A DNA stretch of 64,000 nucleotides, taken from the NCBI RefSeq assembly GCF_949987535.1, contig NC_080078.1:54276207-54340206 (forward strand), read 5' to 3'. The notes under the pieces were generated by a model. The model saw only the letters and a program-made list of their open reading frames with translations. It had not been told where the DNA came from and ran no database searches. The translations under genes and the position numbers were made by a program. This document shows positions 54,501 to 59,740 of this stretch, in pieces. This DNA is from Balaenoptera acutorostrata (lineage: Eukaryota; Chordata; Mammalia; Artiodactyla; Balaenopteridae). Positions within the stretch are counted from its first letter, which is position 1. The number at the start of each line of letters is the position of its first letter.

Positions 54501-57500
54501 TAGTAGTACATTGGAATCTTACCGTATTTTCCTGTAGATTAACTGTGCTGGAGATAAGCCTGAAATTAGTTGTCTAAAGAACCTTTAAGGAAAGAAAAGC
54601 TGAAATGAATCATCTCTTAGATGTGTAGCAAGCTGAAAAAAAAAGGAAACAGAACAGTCTTAAAATAGTGGATTTGTCTACTACATTTACTTATTTAATC
54701 TGCTCTGATCAGAATTATTCTGCATAATATATACACAGTAAAACTACAGCTCCAGAAAGAAGAAAGGGAGGATAGAAATGCTCAGCTATGGATAGAACAT
54801 CCTTGTCCAAGGACACAAGAAACACCAATCTGGACTTCATTTTATAACCCAGGATTCACATTTTAAGTATCTTTATTAGTTTATTTTTTAGGCCAGTTTG
54901 GGCATTGGAAATATCCTAAACAGACTTGATTTGCGTGACTGTGAAAATGTGTATTGAACCCAAGCTAGCTAATATTTTTCTTTGGTTTTGGTTTCAAATG
55001 GGGAAATATGCTTAATTATAGCTTGCATCATCACTTGGAAATTGTAGCATTTACATGTTGATGTAACTTGCCTGACTAAAAAGAGGACTATGTATAGGTA
55101 AAGGGACATATGTAAATGGATCCAAAGCATGTTTGGCCAGGCAGAAAAGCCAAAAGGAAAAGGGGAAAATCACACTACCTGCCAAACGTTTTAGGGGCCC
55201 TGCTCCAACTGTTGCCTTCACTTCCTCCAAATCTGTAGTCAGGTTTGGTCTTCAACCTTTTACACAAAACTCTCTTTAAGTTGAGCCTCTAAAATTTTAG
55301 GGGAGAAGTGGGAAAGCTTTTGAGTGATTTCAGCACAATTATTTCTAGAAAAACTGCACTTGAATGTATGGACTTAATTTTATATTTAAATACTTGGGGA
55401 TGAAAGTGGATAATTTCTACAGATTTTGATCTACAGGTCACCTTGAGGATTGTTTCCACCCTCAAGTGCAAAGATTCACATCAAAGTAGCCAATTGTATC
55501 ATTACTAGCTATTAAAAATATTGGCTATTAGCCAACTTAATGAGCTAGAAAACAAGATTCCAAACTCAGTGATTTAAATCAACAGAGTCTTTATTCCCAT
55601 GAATCTTTGTGTCAACTGGGGGTCTGCTGATCTAGATTTGGTACTGGTTAGATGGCTGTGCTCCAAGTTTCAGGTCCAGCTGGGCTTGGATGGGACAGCT
55701 CTGCTTGCTGAATATTTTCTCTGGGTCTCAGCTAAAGGAGAAGCACTGCCTGGGGGATTCTCCTCTCATGCAAGGTGCAGGAGAAAATTGAAATGCATGA
55801 GGTCTCTTAAGGCCTATGCCCAGAAACGGCACTCTGCCACCTCTGATCAAGTGTCATTGGCCAGAGTAGGTTGCAAGGCCAAGGCCACTGTCGAGGAGTG
55901 GCAAGTGCACTCTGTTTCTTTTAGTAGGAAAAACTGCCAAGTGGCCTTGGAAAAAGTGGGTTCAGAGTGGTGTGAAGAATTAAGAACAATAGTGCAATCT
56001 ACCAGATTGACCTCAATGAGGATCTTATATTCTCTAGTGCTGATATAAGCCTATCATCAATTGCCAATCAAGATGAGGATCTTCAAGGTTCATGTGGTCA
56101 TTTTCCTTAAAAGCAAGAAAAATGTTTTCAGGGAGAGTTCTCTAATGTATAGCTGGATGTTTGCTACATTATTATATATATTTGCTATATTATTGTACAT
56201 ATTCCCGTATTTTGGATGGGAAAATCAGAGACTAAGATTTTCTGTGACTGGTGGTGTCTGCATTTTTATATACCATTGCTTCTACCACAATCTGAGTATG
56301 AATTTTAACAACTGATTTTTCAATGAGTAAATAATGTTCAGAATAATTTATATGAGCAAGATAATTCATTTATATTTATGTGTTTAATGAAAAAACAGCT
56401 CTGTATCTTTATGATCATTACGTGCTTTTAAATTGTGTTTATATATTTTTTGGATCATGATATTTGAACTTGAATACCAGGAATAGAATAAAACCCTTGG
56501 ACTTTGATAGAAAAATAAGTCACTCAGTTCCAAATTTAGTAGGTTTTTTGTTACTAGCATTTGCACCTCTTTTATTTTAGGAGGGAATAGTTTTACTGTT
56601 GATTCTAAACCTAGCCTCTTTCACTCTAAGCCCTAGTCAGATGGTTGGTTGCCTGAGGAAGTTGAATTGGAGAACAATTCAGCATGCATAGTATCACTTT
56701 ACTGACCTTTTCTCTACACAGATTGATGTTCTGCCAGAAATTGTGGAGGCTGTGGAAGGGAAGGTGGAAGTCTTCCTGGATGGGGGTGTACGGAAGGGGA
56801 CCGACGTTCTGAAAGCTCTGGCCCTGGGAGCCAAGGCTGTGTTTGTGGGGAGACCGATCATTTGGGGCTTGGCTTCACAGGTAAGGGGAGGACAAAGCAA
56901 TAAATATATAAAACAGGATGACTCAACTGTGAAATAAATCTGTGAAACCATTCAGACTGACTTACTCAAAAGATCTGTGTCTTCTATTTGCTTAGGGAGA
57001 GAAAGGCGTTCAGGATGTCCTTGAGATACTGAAGGAAGAATTCTGGTTGGCCATGGCTCTGAGTGGTAAGACTTGGTGCTCTCATTTACAACTTCTTTTC
57101 TTCTGGGTGTCTTTAGGCCAGGCTCCTTGGTGGAGAGAAGTGAATTTGAAGGGGAAGAGGATGGAATCATTTGGAGTGTAATTCAATTTAACGTTGGCTG
57201 CATACTCACAGCTCTAGTGCAGAGTGCCCTCTGGACGGAGAAACTCCACAGTGTGTGCTGTCTGTAGTGGTCACTTAGCATTTGACAGTCTTCTCAGGGA
57301 TATTTTGGTGAGTCTTATTTGTACCTTAAGGGTGAACACTACATCGAACACTTCCTCCTCTCTTAACACATGAATGAGAAATCTAACTGGCTAGTCAACA
57401 GCTCCATCTGGATGTCTAAGGGGCATCTCAAAGTCTACCAGTCCAAAACTAAACTGCCAACTTTCCCCATTAAACCTGCTCTAACTGCCAACTCTCCAGT

Positions 57501-59053
57501 CTCAGTTCATGTTAATACTATTGTCTCAGTTGCTCAGATAAAAAATCTTAAGTCACTCTTGACTCCTTTTCTCTCTCATACCCTCACATTCACAGAGGTG
57601 CTTTCTGTAAAAGAGACCTACTCACCACCTCCTCTGCCACCAGCCTGTCTGGAGCCTTCATGATCTTTCTTCATCTTGGATATTGTGATGGTCTTCCTGT
57701 GTAACCTTCCCATCGTTGTTTCTCTTTCCTAGGGAATTTTGGGTCAGCCTGTCTATCGTTGCTTCCATCCCTGTCCCAGTCTATTCTGATCACAGCATCA
57801 GGACCATTTTTTTAAACATGAACTCAGGTCATATCACTCTTCTGATCAGAACCCTCCAATGGCTCTCAATTTATTCAGAGTAAATGCTGAAGTCTTTACG
57901 ACGGTCTACGAGGTCTTATGTGGTTGACCTCTGTCACCTCTCTGACTTCAGCTCCTCCCACTCTCACTCTTGCTTATTCCACCCAGGCCACATTTGCCTC
58001 CTTGATTATCCTTGACCATGTCAGACATATTTCAGCCTTAGGGTTTTGGCCTTGGCCACACCTCCTACCTGGACGCTCTTTCCCCAGATATCTACATGGC
58101 TAACTCCCCCATGTCCTTCAAGTCACACTTACATCCTACTTTCTCACAGAGTCCCATCCAGACCACCATATTTAAAATGGCAATTTGTCCTCCACCCACT
58201 CAACTTCCAGTTTTTATCCCTGTTACTATTTCATTATTTTTCCATAACACCTAACACCTTCTATAGATAATCTATCACATAATTTATTTTTTAATTACAC
58301 GTATTATGTATTTTCTGTTTCCTCTCTGGAAGTAAGAACCCTGAGGCAGGGATCTTTGTTATCTTTACTGCAGTATCCCCAGTGTCTAGAGCAGTGCATA
58401 GCACATAAATAATAAGTATTTGCTGAAGGAATGAACAAGTAAACAATCACTATTATTCCTAGTGACTGGATTTGACTCAGAATGGACCTCTAGATACAAA
58501 GAATCACCTTGAGTCAATTATCTCCTCCCCCATTTTTGAAAATAATGAGGGCTTCCTTTTCTGTGATTCGTATCCCTCAGATTGTCCCCACAGATAGAAT
58601 TCTGGAGATCAGTGGTCTACACACTCCTGAGCTGAGGCTGTGTGGATACAGCATCAGTGAGAAGAACGCCATTCTCTGAATCCTCACTCTGCATTTTACT
58701 TTGCTACAGACATATCCTAAAAGAGAGCTTTCAGTCACTGACTCTCTATTAAATGTGGCAGAAAAGAATATACTCTTTGTGTTAATAAAAATATGTGCCA
58801 GTCATTTTGTGTTAAGGACTGTTTAGGTAATAAAAATGGTCTCATGCCACATAAGATTTGGCAAGCCTACCTTGAATCATAAACCTTACATTTGTCAAGT
58901 TTTACATTCCTTGGGAAAACGATTACCTGCCTGATTATTATTGCATTCATTTCATATTAAATGTATGCGTTATTTTTTTCAGGGTGCCAGAATGTGAAAG
59001 TCATCGACAAGACATTGGTGAGGAAAAATCTTTTGGCCGTTTCCAAGATCTGA
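6356..59053 (+). CDS. HAO1: HAO1, glycolate oxidase (2-hydroxyacid oxidase 1), exons 2-8 of a spliced gene; 5' end outside the window
   Basis: The coding segments are 6356-6507, 24670-24925, 33168-33343, 50126-50217, 56722-56880, 56996-57065 and 58983-59053. Joined, they give residues 47-370 of a protein with the 370-residue length of human HAO1. HAO1 is an FMN-dependent peroxisomal enzyme, mainly of liver, that oxidises glycolate to glyoxylate with release of hydrogen peroxide. The FMN and substrate residues of the family are visible: Ala79-Thr-Ala81, Ser108, Trp110, Gln130, Tyr132, Thr158, Arg167, Leu205, Lys236, catalytic His260, Arg263, the DGGVRKG phosphate loop (from Asp291) and Gly314-Arg315. 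The C-terminus SKI is a PTS1 signal. All splice sites are AG/GT and all phases match. Exon 1, which would supply Tyr26 and the start codon, was not found in 1-6355. The paralogue HAO2 is excluded by the overall match and by the SKI tail. The gene appears intact. Confidence 0.97.
6620..6852 (+). repeat. MIR SINE relic
   Basis: Diverged but clear MIR core: CAGCTGTAAAATAGAGATAA, GTACCTACCTCC, GTGAGGATTAACTGAGTT and CAGTGCCTGGCACAGAGTAAG. Confidence 0.85.
6885..6975 (-). repeat. MIR SINE fragment
   Basis: Antisense MIR words GGTCACACAGCTAGGCAGT and AGATGGACTCAA. Confidence 0.65.
8085..8460 (+). mobile_element. Ancient LINE-1 (L1M) 3'-part relic
   Basis: Contains AATAATTTGGCACTGTGTAT, CTTCTAGGAATG, CGAATGTCCCATATTTGG and a weak GGATAAACA word, in the order seen in L1 ORF2 ends. 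Strongly decayed. Confidence 0.55.
8690..8875 (-). repeat. MIR SINE relic
   Basis: Antisense MIR layout: ATATCATTTTATTTGC, CTGTCCCCATTTTATGGGCA and a diverged tail. Confidence 0.55.
9045..9262 (-). repeat. MIR SINE, well preserved
   Basis: Antisense MIR with CCAGGCACTTTTCTAAGCAC, AGTAGGTACTATTATTAAGC, GGTCACACAGCTCATAAATG and GCAGTCTGGCTCCAGAGTC in order. Confidence 0.92.
10874..10983. mobile_element. Small DNA transposon (MITE) with perfect 10-bp inverted repeats
   Basis: Begins TAGGGTTGCC and ends GGCAACCCTA, a perfect inverted pair, 110 bp overall, with an internal sequence (AAATAAAATACAGGGAAC and ATCCTATGTTTATTTGC) that is partly self-complementary. The layout is that of an old MER-type non-autonomous element; the family name is not certain. 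Confidence 0.7.
11139..11482 (+). mobile_element. CHR-type tRNA-derived SINE, sense orientation, with target-site duplication
   Basis: The body has a tRNA-like head with A box (TGGTTGAGAATCTG) and B box (GGTTCCAGCCC), the tRNA-unrelated part (CCACATGCCGCGGAGCGACT, GCGATGAAGAGTGGCCCCCA) and a TAAA/AAAAC-rich tail. The duplication CTCACTTTCA is at 11129-11138 and 11483-11492. The usual first dozen bases of the element are missing. This SINE type is characteristic of cetaceans and relatives. It is the only large SINE in the gene lying in sense. Confidence 0.93.
12588..12775 (-). repeat. MIR SINE relic
   Basis: Antisense MIR: AACATTTATTTAGCAATTAA, TGTGCCAGGCAATTTG, GTGGAAACTGAGGCTTGGAG and CCTTGCTCAAGGTTA. 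A central segment is replaced or diverged. Confidence 0.8.
14288..14480 (-). repeat. MIR SINE relic
   Basis: Antisense MIR: GCACCAGGTGCTTGGACTTT, TAATCCTCGCAATAGACCTG and a diverged tail to CACTCCAGAGTTTGACC. Confidence 0.7.
16848..17000. mobile_element. MER5-type hAT (Charlie) DNA transposon relic
   Basis: Contains CAGCATCACTCGGGAGCTTG, TTAGAAATATAGAACC, CCAGACCTACTGGGTCAGAA and the terminal-repeat-like end AGAAGCTTGAGAAGCACTG. Confidence 0.88.
18420..18600 (-). repeat. MIR SINE relic
   Basis: Antisense MIR features: ACTATGAAATGGGCA, GACAAACTTTGCAGATGAAA, GGCTGGGACTGTAGCCCAGG and CTTCTGACTC. Confidence 0.65.
18690..18714. repeat. (GT)n microsatellite
   Basis: About 12-13 GT dinucleotides. 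Confidence 0.92.
19886..21506 (-). mobile_element. 5'-truncated LINE-1, antisense to HAO1 (1.6 kb)
   Basis: On the minus strand it runs from within ORF2 to the 3' UTR and A-tail (seen as T-rich sequence at 19886-19900). The minus-strand frame 20277-20720 is the ORF2 C-terminal part (words [25 protein letters not shown] and [11 protein letters not shown]). The ORF2 frame upstream is broken by frameshifts. A short candidate target duplication, AATGTTTTT, flanks it (19881 and 21506). The 3' UTR type matches the L1 at 42300. Confidence 0.92.
22950..23128. mobile_element. MER5-type hAT (Charlie) DNA transposon relic
   Basis: Words AGTGTGGTCCAGGGACCGGC, AGCATCAGTACCACCTGGAA, GGGCCCCATCTCAGAAC and the closing GAGAAGCATG follow the MER5 pattern. 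Confidence 0.88.
23160..23280 (-). repeat. MIR SINE fragment
   Basis: CTTGATTCTTATCATCACCC followed by GGGACACAGGTAGGTCG and CCCAGGGTCACACAGTCAG. Confidence 0.6.
23740..23888 (-). mobile_element. Short CHR-type tRNA-derived SINE, antisense, with target duplication
   Basis: The T-rich pyrimidine tail is followed by GGCTGTGCCATGTGGATCTT, CCAACCAGGGACTGAACCCG (antisense B box) and TAACCACTGGACTGCCAGGG. TGCTTTCTT occurs at 23731-23739 and 23889-23897 as target duplication. The tail contains a TTCTT/TTTC microsatellite. Confidence 0.88.
23990..24350 (-). mobile_element. MLT2-like (ERVL) LTR relic, antisense
   Basis: AAGGAATTGGCTCATACAAT near one end and GACACATAAAATTAACCATC at the other, with AGATGAGGCCCATTCACATT between. 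The same family occurs at 31666-32210. Family name from memory. Confidence 0.7.
24670..24925 (+). CDS. HAO1: HAO1 exon 3 (end of Ala97 to residue 181, first two bases of Arg182)
   Basis: The 256-bp exon lies between CCTAAG|CTTGCAGG and CTCAG|GTAACC. A second AG seven bases inside would break the frame, so the upstream acceptor is chosen. The exon encodes 84 full codons. It contains LSSWATSS (Ser108 and Trp110), LQLYIYKD (Gln130 for FMN, Tyr132 for substrate) and [10 protein letters not shown] (Thr158, Asp160 and Arg167). These are the main FMN-ring and carboxylate-binding residues of the alpha-hydroxyacid oxidase family. Differences from human HAO1 as I recall it include Q99R, K142Q, Q146R, K149W, L168F and R172H. 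None touches a listed active-site residue, although 168 begins the mobile active-site loop. Confidence 0.97.
26780..27640. other. GC-richer, apparently unique segment in intron 3
   Basis: The base composition is clearly higher in G+C than the flanks (for example the G-run near 27100 and the stretch 27360-27420). No repeat family or coding similarity is recognised. It may be a remnant of an old repeat or a regulatory element; sequence alone does not decide. Confidence 0.4.
27860..28130 (+). repeat. LINE-2 relic, first part
   Basis: Pyrimidine-rich L2 3'-region words: CTAGAACCTCTGGCTTTCC, AACATGCCAAACACACCTG and CCGTAAAGTTCTTTCCCC. Confidence 0.65.
28290..28745 (+). mobile_element. MLT1-type (ERVL-MaLR) LTR, inserted in L2
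   Basis: GAATAATGACCTCCCAAAGA, GTCCATGTTTTGATCCC, AATGGACTTTGCATGTGTGA, TTTGGACTTCTGACCTCCAG and TTATAGCAGCAACAGGAAAC appear in the order of MLT1 LTRs read in sense. Confidence 0.88.
28760..29040 (+). repeat. LINE-2 relic, second part (3' end)
   Basis: GTCTCCCTTGCTAGAATATC and GCACATAGTAGGTGCTAAAT, then AAGTAATGTTGAATCA, give the L2 3' end. It probably continues the piece at 27860-28130. Confidence 0.7.
30646..30778 (-). mobile_element. Short CHR-type tRNA-derived SINE, antisense, with 16-bp target duplication
   Basis: Poly-T, GGCTGCACAGCACAGCATGC, CCAACCAGGGATTGAACCCA and ACCGCCAGGGAAGTCC. The direct repeat TGAAGTCTTATGATTC is perfect at 30630-30645 and 30779-30794. Confidence 0.93.
31666..32210 (-). 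mobile_element. MLT2-like (ERVL) LTR, antisense
   Basis: Begins TATTAGTCAGGTTCTCCAGA and AACAGAACCAATAGGATATC, and ends CCAGTCAAGCTGACAAAACT. An internal ATATCTATATC simple stretch is typical of this LTR. No internal retroviral genes adjoin. Confidence 0.8.
32575..32710 (+). repeat. MIR SINE fragment
   Basis: AGGAGTCAAGAGACCTAGTT and TTTTCTACATAAAATAGGAA, diverged MIR-like sequence. Confidence 0.5.
33076..33096. repeat. Poly-T tract upstream of HAO1 exon 4
   Basis: A run of about 21 T residues, ending some 72 bases before the exon 4 acceptor. It is probably the A-tail of a vanished element or simple slippage. Confidence 0.9.
33168..33343 (+). CDS. HAO1: HAO1 exon 4 (Arg182 to residue 240, first base of Gly241)
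   Basis: The 176-bp exon follows TTTATTTCAG and ends at AGAG|GTTTGT. It encodes 58 codons starting MKNFET. This is the lid-loop region of the barrel, with Leu205 in SGLAAY, followed by [21 protein letters not shown], in which Lys236 binds FMN N1/O2. Differences from remembered human HAO1 cluster at the start: T190D, S192A, E196K and D202N, in a segment that is disordered or variable in the family. The second half matches human exactly as far as I recall. A poly-T tract lies about 72-90 bp upstream of the acceptor (see the repeat entry). Confidence 0.97.
37045..37265 (-). repeat. MIR SINE relic
   Basis: GTGTCAGGCACTTTTGAAGC, CTTTATCCCCATTTTGTAAT, AAATAACTTGCCACTTACAT and GATACAGGATTCAAATCTAA. 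Confidence 0.85.
37588..37800. mobile_element. hAT/Charlie (MER1-like) DNA transposon relic
   Basis: AGCCACTAGCCAAGTGTGAC near one end and AAAGTTCTACTGGACTGCAC at the other, with an A/T-rich middle, as in short Charlie elements. Confidence 0.65.
38510..39640 (+). mobile_element. HAL1-like LINE relic
   Basis: A-rich sense sequence with TTCAGGAGAAAATGTGTATA, TTTTCAACCTAGAATATTAT and TACCTCCCATGGATCCTTTT, in the order seen in HAL1 3' parts. No intact frame. Family name from memory. Confidence 0.6.
39922..40142. mobile_element. Non-autonomous Tc1/mariner-like element with perfect 9-bp inverted repeats and TA duplication
   Basis: Starts CAGTTGACC and ends GGTCAACTG, with TA at 39920-39921 and 40143-40144. 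Internal words GTTTGAACTGCTCAGTGG and GGAGGACCGACTGTAAGTTA mark it as the same family as 5671-5889. It has no transposase. Confidence 0.88.
40180..40295. repeat. AT-rich low-complexity tract
   Basis: TATA repeats (near 40212-40228) followed by a TAA/ATA triplet run near 40265-40285. Confidence 0.75.
40302..40643 (-). mobile_element. MLT1-type LTR, part 1 (interrupted by LINE-1)
   Basis: Begins TGTCTTAGTTGGCTCAGGCT, then ATTCTGGAAGCTGGAAGTCT and AACATTGGGGGTTAAAGATT. The missing end reappears at 48720-48747. Confidence 0.82.
40644..42299 (-). mobile_element. LINE-1 (outer element), 3' part, antisense
   Basis: Minus-strand L1 with its A-tail at 40644-40653 and a 3' UTR different from the nested L1 (CATCACCACCCCCACCCCTG, CAAACCGGTTCATCTGCACC). 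ORF2 C-terminal fragments lie on the minus strand at 41640-41987 and 42002-42253. Frameshifts are numerous. The A-tail joins a target duplicate AACATGTGA (40635-40643) that recurs at the other end of the block (48359-48367). Confidence 0.88.
42300..44093 (-). mobile_element. LINE-1 (nested element), antisense, inserted in ORF2 of the outer L1
   Basis: A new A-tail (T run at 42300-42314) and a complete second 3' UTR (TCTTTATTGGAGTATCATTG, CACTAGCTACTTATTTTACA) begin here. The ORF2 C-terminal region is then read a second time (minus-strand frames 42670-43047 and 43439-43651). The upstream limit of this copy is inferred: near 44093 it reaches the same ORF2 point at which the outer element was interrupted at 42299. 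It could extend further. Confidence 0.75.
44094..48358 (-). mobile_element. LINE-1, ORF2 5' half, ORF1 and 5' UTR (probably the rest of the outer element)
   Basis: On the minus strand the reverse-transcriptase motif FADDMTLYI lies in the frame 43905-44651. The endonuclease region is at 45593-46470 (words [16 protein letters not shown] and [13 protein letters not shown]). ORF1-like frames lie at 46529-47467, with a coiled-coil-like part at 46892-47194. A GC-richer 5' UTR runs to about 48358, where antisense CTATCTTGGACC marks the 5' end. All frames are broken. With 40644-42299 it gives an L1 of about 5.9 kb, i.e. full length. Confidence 0.85.
48374..48703 (-). mobile_element. CHR-type SINE, antisense, inserted at the L1 target duplicate
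   Basis: T-rich tail with TTTA repeats, GGCTGTGTTGGGTCTTCATT, GGGGCCACTCTTCATCACGG, GGGCTCGAACCCGTGTCCCC (antisense B box) and CGCCACCAGGGAAGCCC. The 16-bp repeat GAACATGTGAATTTTT is at 48358-48373 and 48704-48719. Confidence 0.95.
48720..48747 (-). mobile_element. MLT1-type LTR, part 2 (outer end)
   Basis: AAGGACACAAACATTCAGTC followed by TATACCACA continues the LTR interrupted at 40643. Confidence 0.75.
49115..49420 (-). mobile_element. CHR-type SINE, antisense, with 15-bp target duplication
   Basis: T/TTTA-rich tail, GGCTGTGTTGGGTCTTCGTT, GGGGGCCACTCTTCATCGCG, CAGGGCTCGAACCTGTGTGC and CGCCACCAGGGAAGCCC. The direct repeat TATTGGGAGACTTTT is at 49100-49114 and 49421-49435. It is close in sequence to the SINE at 48374. 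Confidence 0.95.
49539..49590. repeat. Short tandem duplication, 29-bp period
   Basis: The words GAAGCATGATTAGAGGT start at 49539 and again at 49568, and GCATGATTAG also occurs in between. Two imperfect copies. Confidence 0.75.
50126..50217 (+). CDS. HAO1: HAO1 exon 5 (Gly241 to Thr271), catalytic histidine exon
   Basis: The 92-bp exon lies between TTTCTAG and ACT|GTGAGT. It encodes [10 protein letters not shown] followed by the signature [13 protein letters not shown]. His260 is the general base that takes the alpha-hydroxy proton, and Arg263 binds the substrate carboxylate. Residue 262 is Gly rather than the Ala of human HAO1, but Gly is found here in HAO2, lactate oxidase and flavocytochrome b2, so it should be tolerated. 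Residue 253 is Asp where I recall Asn in human. The frame stays open into the intron to about 50379, but that extension has no family similarity. Confidence 0.97.
50645..50815. mobile_element. MER5-type hAT (Charlie) relic
   Basis: GGCTGCATATTGGAATCACC, TGGGAAACTGTAAAGACTCC and CTACCCAGGAGATCCAATGT match the MER5 pattern; the terminal repeats are worn. Confidence 0.75.
52685..52840 (+). repeat. MIR SINE relic
   Basis: GGGTTCAAGTCCTTGGCTTG, AGCAAGTTGCTCAAACTTTT and CAGCCTTAGCCTCTTCATAA follow the MIR head. Confidence 0.65.
53430..53900. repeat. Ancient mammalian LTR-type repeat (MaLR-like)
   Basis: GCTGTGTAACAAACCACTCT, CTGGCTGGGCTCACTCATAT and GTTCAGATTCAAGGGGTGAG are words of a common mammalian interspersed repeat. 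I am unsure of the exact family. Confidence 0.55.
54377..54473 (+). mobile_element. Very short LINE-1 3' end insertion with 14-bp target duplication and TA expansion
   Basis: AGCTGATTCACTTCATTATA, AAGCAATTATACTCCAATAA and an A-tail are the sense end of the same L1 3' UTR type as at 19886 and 42300. The direct repeat AAATCAATGAATGG is at 54363-54376 and 54474-54487. The 5' end is a TA run (54378-54397). Confidence 0.92.
55555..56010. repeat. Diverged mammalian LTR-type repeat (MaLR-like)
   Basis: CAACTGGGGGTCTGCTGATC, GTCCAGCTGGGCTTGGATGG and the general layout recall the element at 53430. The open frame 55599-56048 runs through this repeat and is taken as chance. Confidence 0.4.
56722..56880 (+). 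CDS. HAO1: HAO1 exon 6 (residues 272-324), FMN-phosphate-binding exon
   Basis: The 159-bp exon is exactly 53 codons in phase 0, between CTACACAG and ACAG|GTAAGG. It encodes [20 protein letters not shown], then [20 protein letters not shown] and [10 protein letters not shown]. Asp291, Gly293, Arg295, Gly314 and Arg315 form the two phosphate-binding loops of the TIM barrel that hold FMN. Differences from recalled human HAO1 are V318I and F323S. Intron 6 downstream is very short. Confidence 0.97.
56881..56995 (+). other. HAO1: Intron 6 of HAO1, only 115 bp
   Basis: GTAAGG at the 5' end and a pyrimidine-rich tract with TTGCTTAG at the 3' end. It has no repeat and is by far the shortest intron of the gene. 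Confidence 0.95.
56996..57065 (+). CDS. HAO1: HAO1 exon 7 (residues 325-347, first base of Gly348)
   Basis: The 70-bp exon lies between TTGCTTAG and AGTG|GTAAGA. It encodes [16 protein letters not shown] and then WLAMALS, the penultimate helix of the barrel. Residue 341 is Trp (TGG); human HAO1 has Arg as I recall, and the position varies in relatives (Glu in plant glycolate oxidase, His in HAO2). CGG to TGG is a CpG transition. The segment MALSG is conserved across the family. Confidence 0.95.
57066..58982 (+). other. HAO1: Intron 7 of HAO1 (1.9 kb)
   Basis: GT/AG phase-1 intron. More than half is a sense L2 relic (57380-58440); the rest is unique sequence without recognised features. Confidence 0.92.
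57380..58440 (+). repeat. LINE-2 (L2) 3' region, about 1 kb
   Basis: Pyrimidine-rich L2 words in order: CTCTTGACTCCTTTTCTCTC, TCATATCACTCTTCTGATCA, AACCCTCCAATGGCTCTCAA and the 3' end CAGTGTCTAGAGCAGTGCAT followed by TTTGCTGAAGGAATGAA. The frames 57370-57663 and 57918-58270 fall inside it and are not genes. Confidence 0.88.
58983..59053 (+). CDS. HAO1: HAO1 exon 8, coding part (Gly348 to Ile370 and stop)
   Basis: A long pyrimidine tract and TTTTTCAG precede the exon. It encodes the end of Gly348, then [20 protein letters not shown], then KI and TGA at 59051-59053. The C-terminal tripeptide SKI is the non-canonical PTS1 known for HAO1 and sends the enzyme to peroxisomes. The length matches human HAO1 to the residue. 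One difference is recalled near the tail (P364L). The intact stop and PTS1 argue against pseudogenisation. Confidence 0.96.
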
Positions 59054-59740
59054 CAGTGCACAATATTTTCCCATCTGTATTATTTTTTTTTTGGCGTGTA
59101 TTACTTGACAAAGAGACACTGTGCAGAGGGTGACCACAGTCTGTAATTCCCCACTTCGATACAAAGGGTGTCGTTCTTCTCCAACAAAATAGAAATCCCT
59201 TGCTATTTTAAGTTCATTGCTTTTGACTTTTCAATGAGTGTCCTAGGAACCTTTTAGAAAGAAATGGACTTGCATCCTGGAAATATATTAACTGTTAAAA
59301 AGAAAACATTGAAAATGGATTTAGACAACGTCATCCCCTGGCAGCCTCACATGCTACAAAACAAAAGATATCCTTGGGTGAAATTGGAGGTAGCTAGTGC
59401 AGAGGTAAAAAGATAATGATCTCCCTGTTTATTAACCTGCATTGTGTGTGGATATCCCTAAAACCGTGTTCTTAAAATCTAAGCGCAGGTTCAGAAGGCT
59501 GGATGTGCCTGGAGAAACAGGAGATTTGAATTCACAACACTAAGGAGATAGCATTTGAGAGAATTTGGATAAGTTGGTGGTAATTTGTGATTTTTCTAGA
59601 TACTTTTTAACACCCTGGGCTATTCTACTTCTTTGAATGTAGATTTCCATTCACATCCTTAGTATCAGAATATATATGAGTATTTTATGATATAGATTGC
59701 TTCTTATTCAGAGAGAAATAAAGCATTTTTTGAAAAGAAG
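59054..59740 (+). other. HAO1: HAO1 3' untranslated region (end approximate)
   Basis: The stretch from the stop codon to about 20 bases past the first good AATAAA (59717) is roughly 0.69 kb, close to the known size of the mammalian HAO1 3' UTR. It contains a short T run near 59085 and no clear repeat. The exact cleavage site cannot be read from sequence. Confidence 0.75.
59717..59722 (+). promoter_or_regulatory. HAO1: Polyadenylation signal AATAAA of HAO1
   Basis: This is the first canonical AATAAA after the stop codon. It is followed within 30-40 bases by a T/GT-containing stretch suitable as a downstream element. The next obvious AATAAA motifs lie in repeats or kilobases away. Confidence 0.7.

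Larger units (their letters stand above)
50218..56721 (+). other. HAO1: Intron 5 of HAO1 (6.5 kb)
   Basis: GT/AG phase-0 intron. Contains a MER5-type relic (50645-50815), MIR fragment (52685-52840), two MaLR-like relics (53430-53900, 55555-56010) and a 97-bp L1 3' end (54377-54473). In 50880-52680, 52850-53420, 54500-55540 and 56010-56720 nothing is recognised. Confidence 0.85.

Noticed and set aside
55599..56048. 149-residue open frame on the + strand
   Set aside because: It lies in a diverged interspersed repeat in intron 5 and resembles no protein family I know.
57370..58270. Several proline/serine/threonine-rich frames
   Set aside because: They fall inside a pyrimidine-rich L2 relic in intron 7.
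6356..59053. HAO1 as a pseudogene
   Set aside because: Seven coding exons are open, in phase, with AG/GT borders, all catalytic residues, the exact expected length and a PTS1 tail. Substitutions alone do not show loss.
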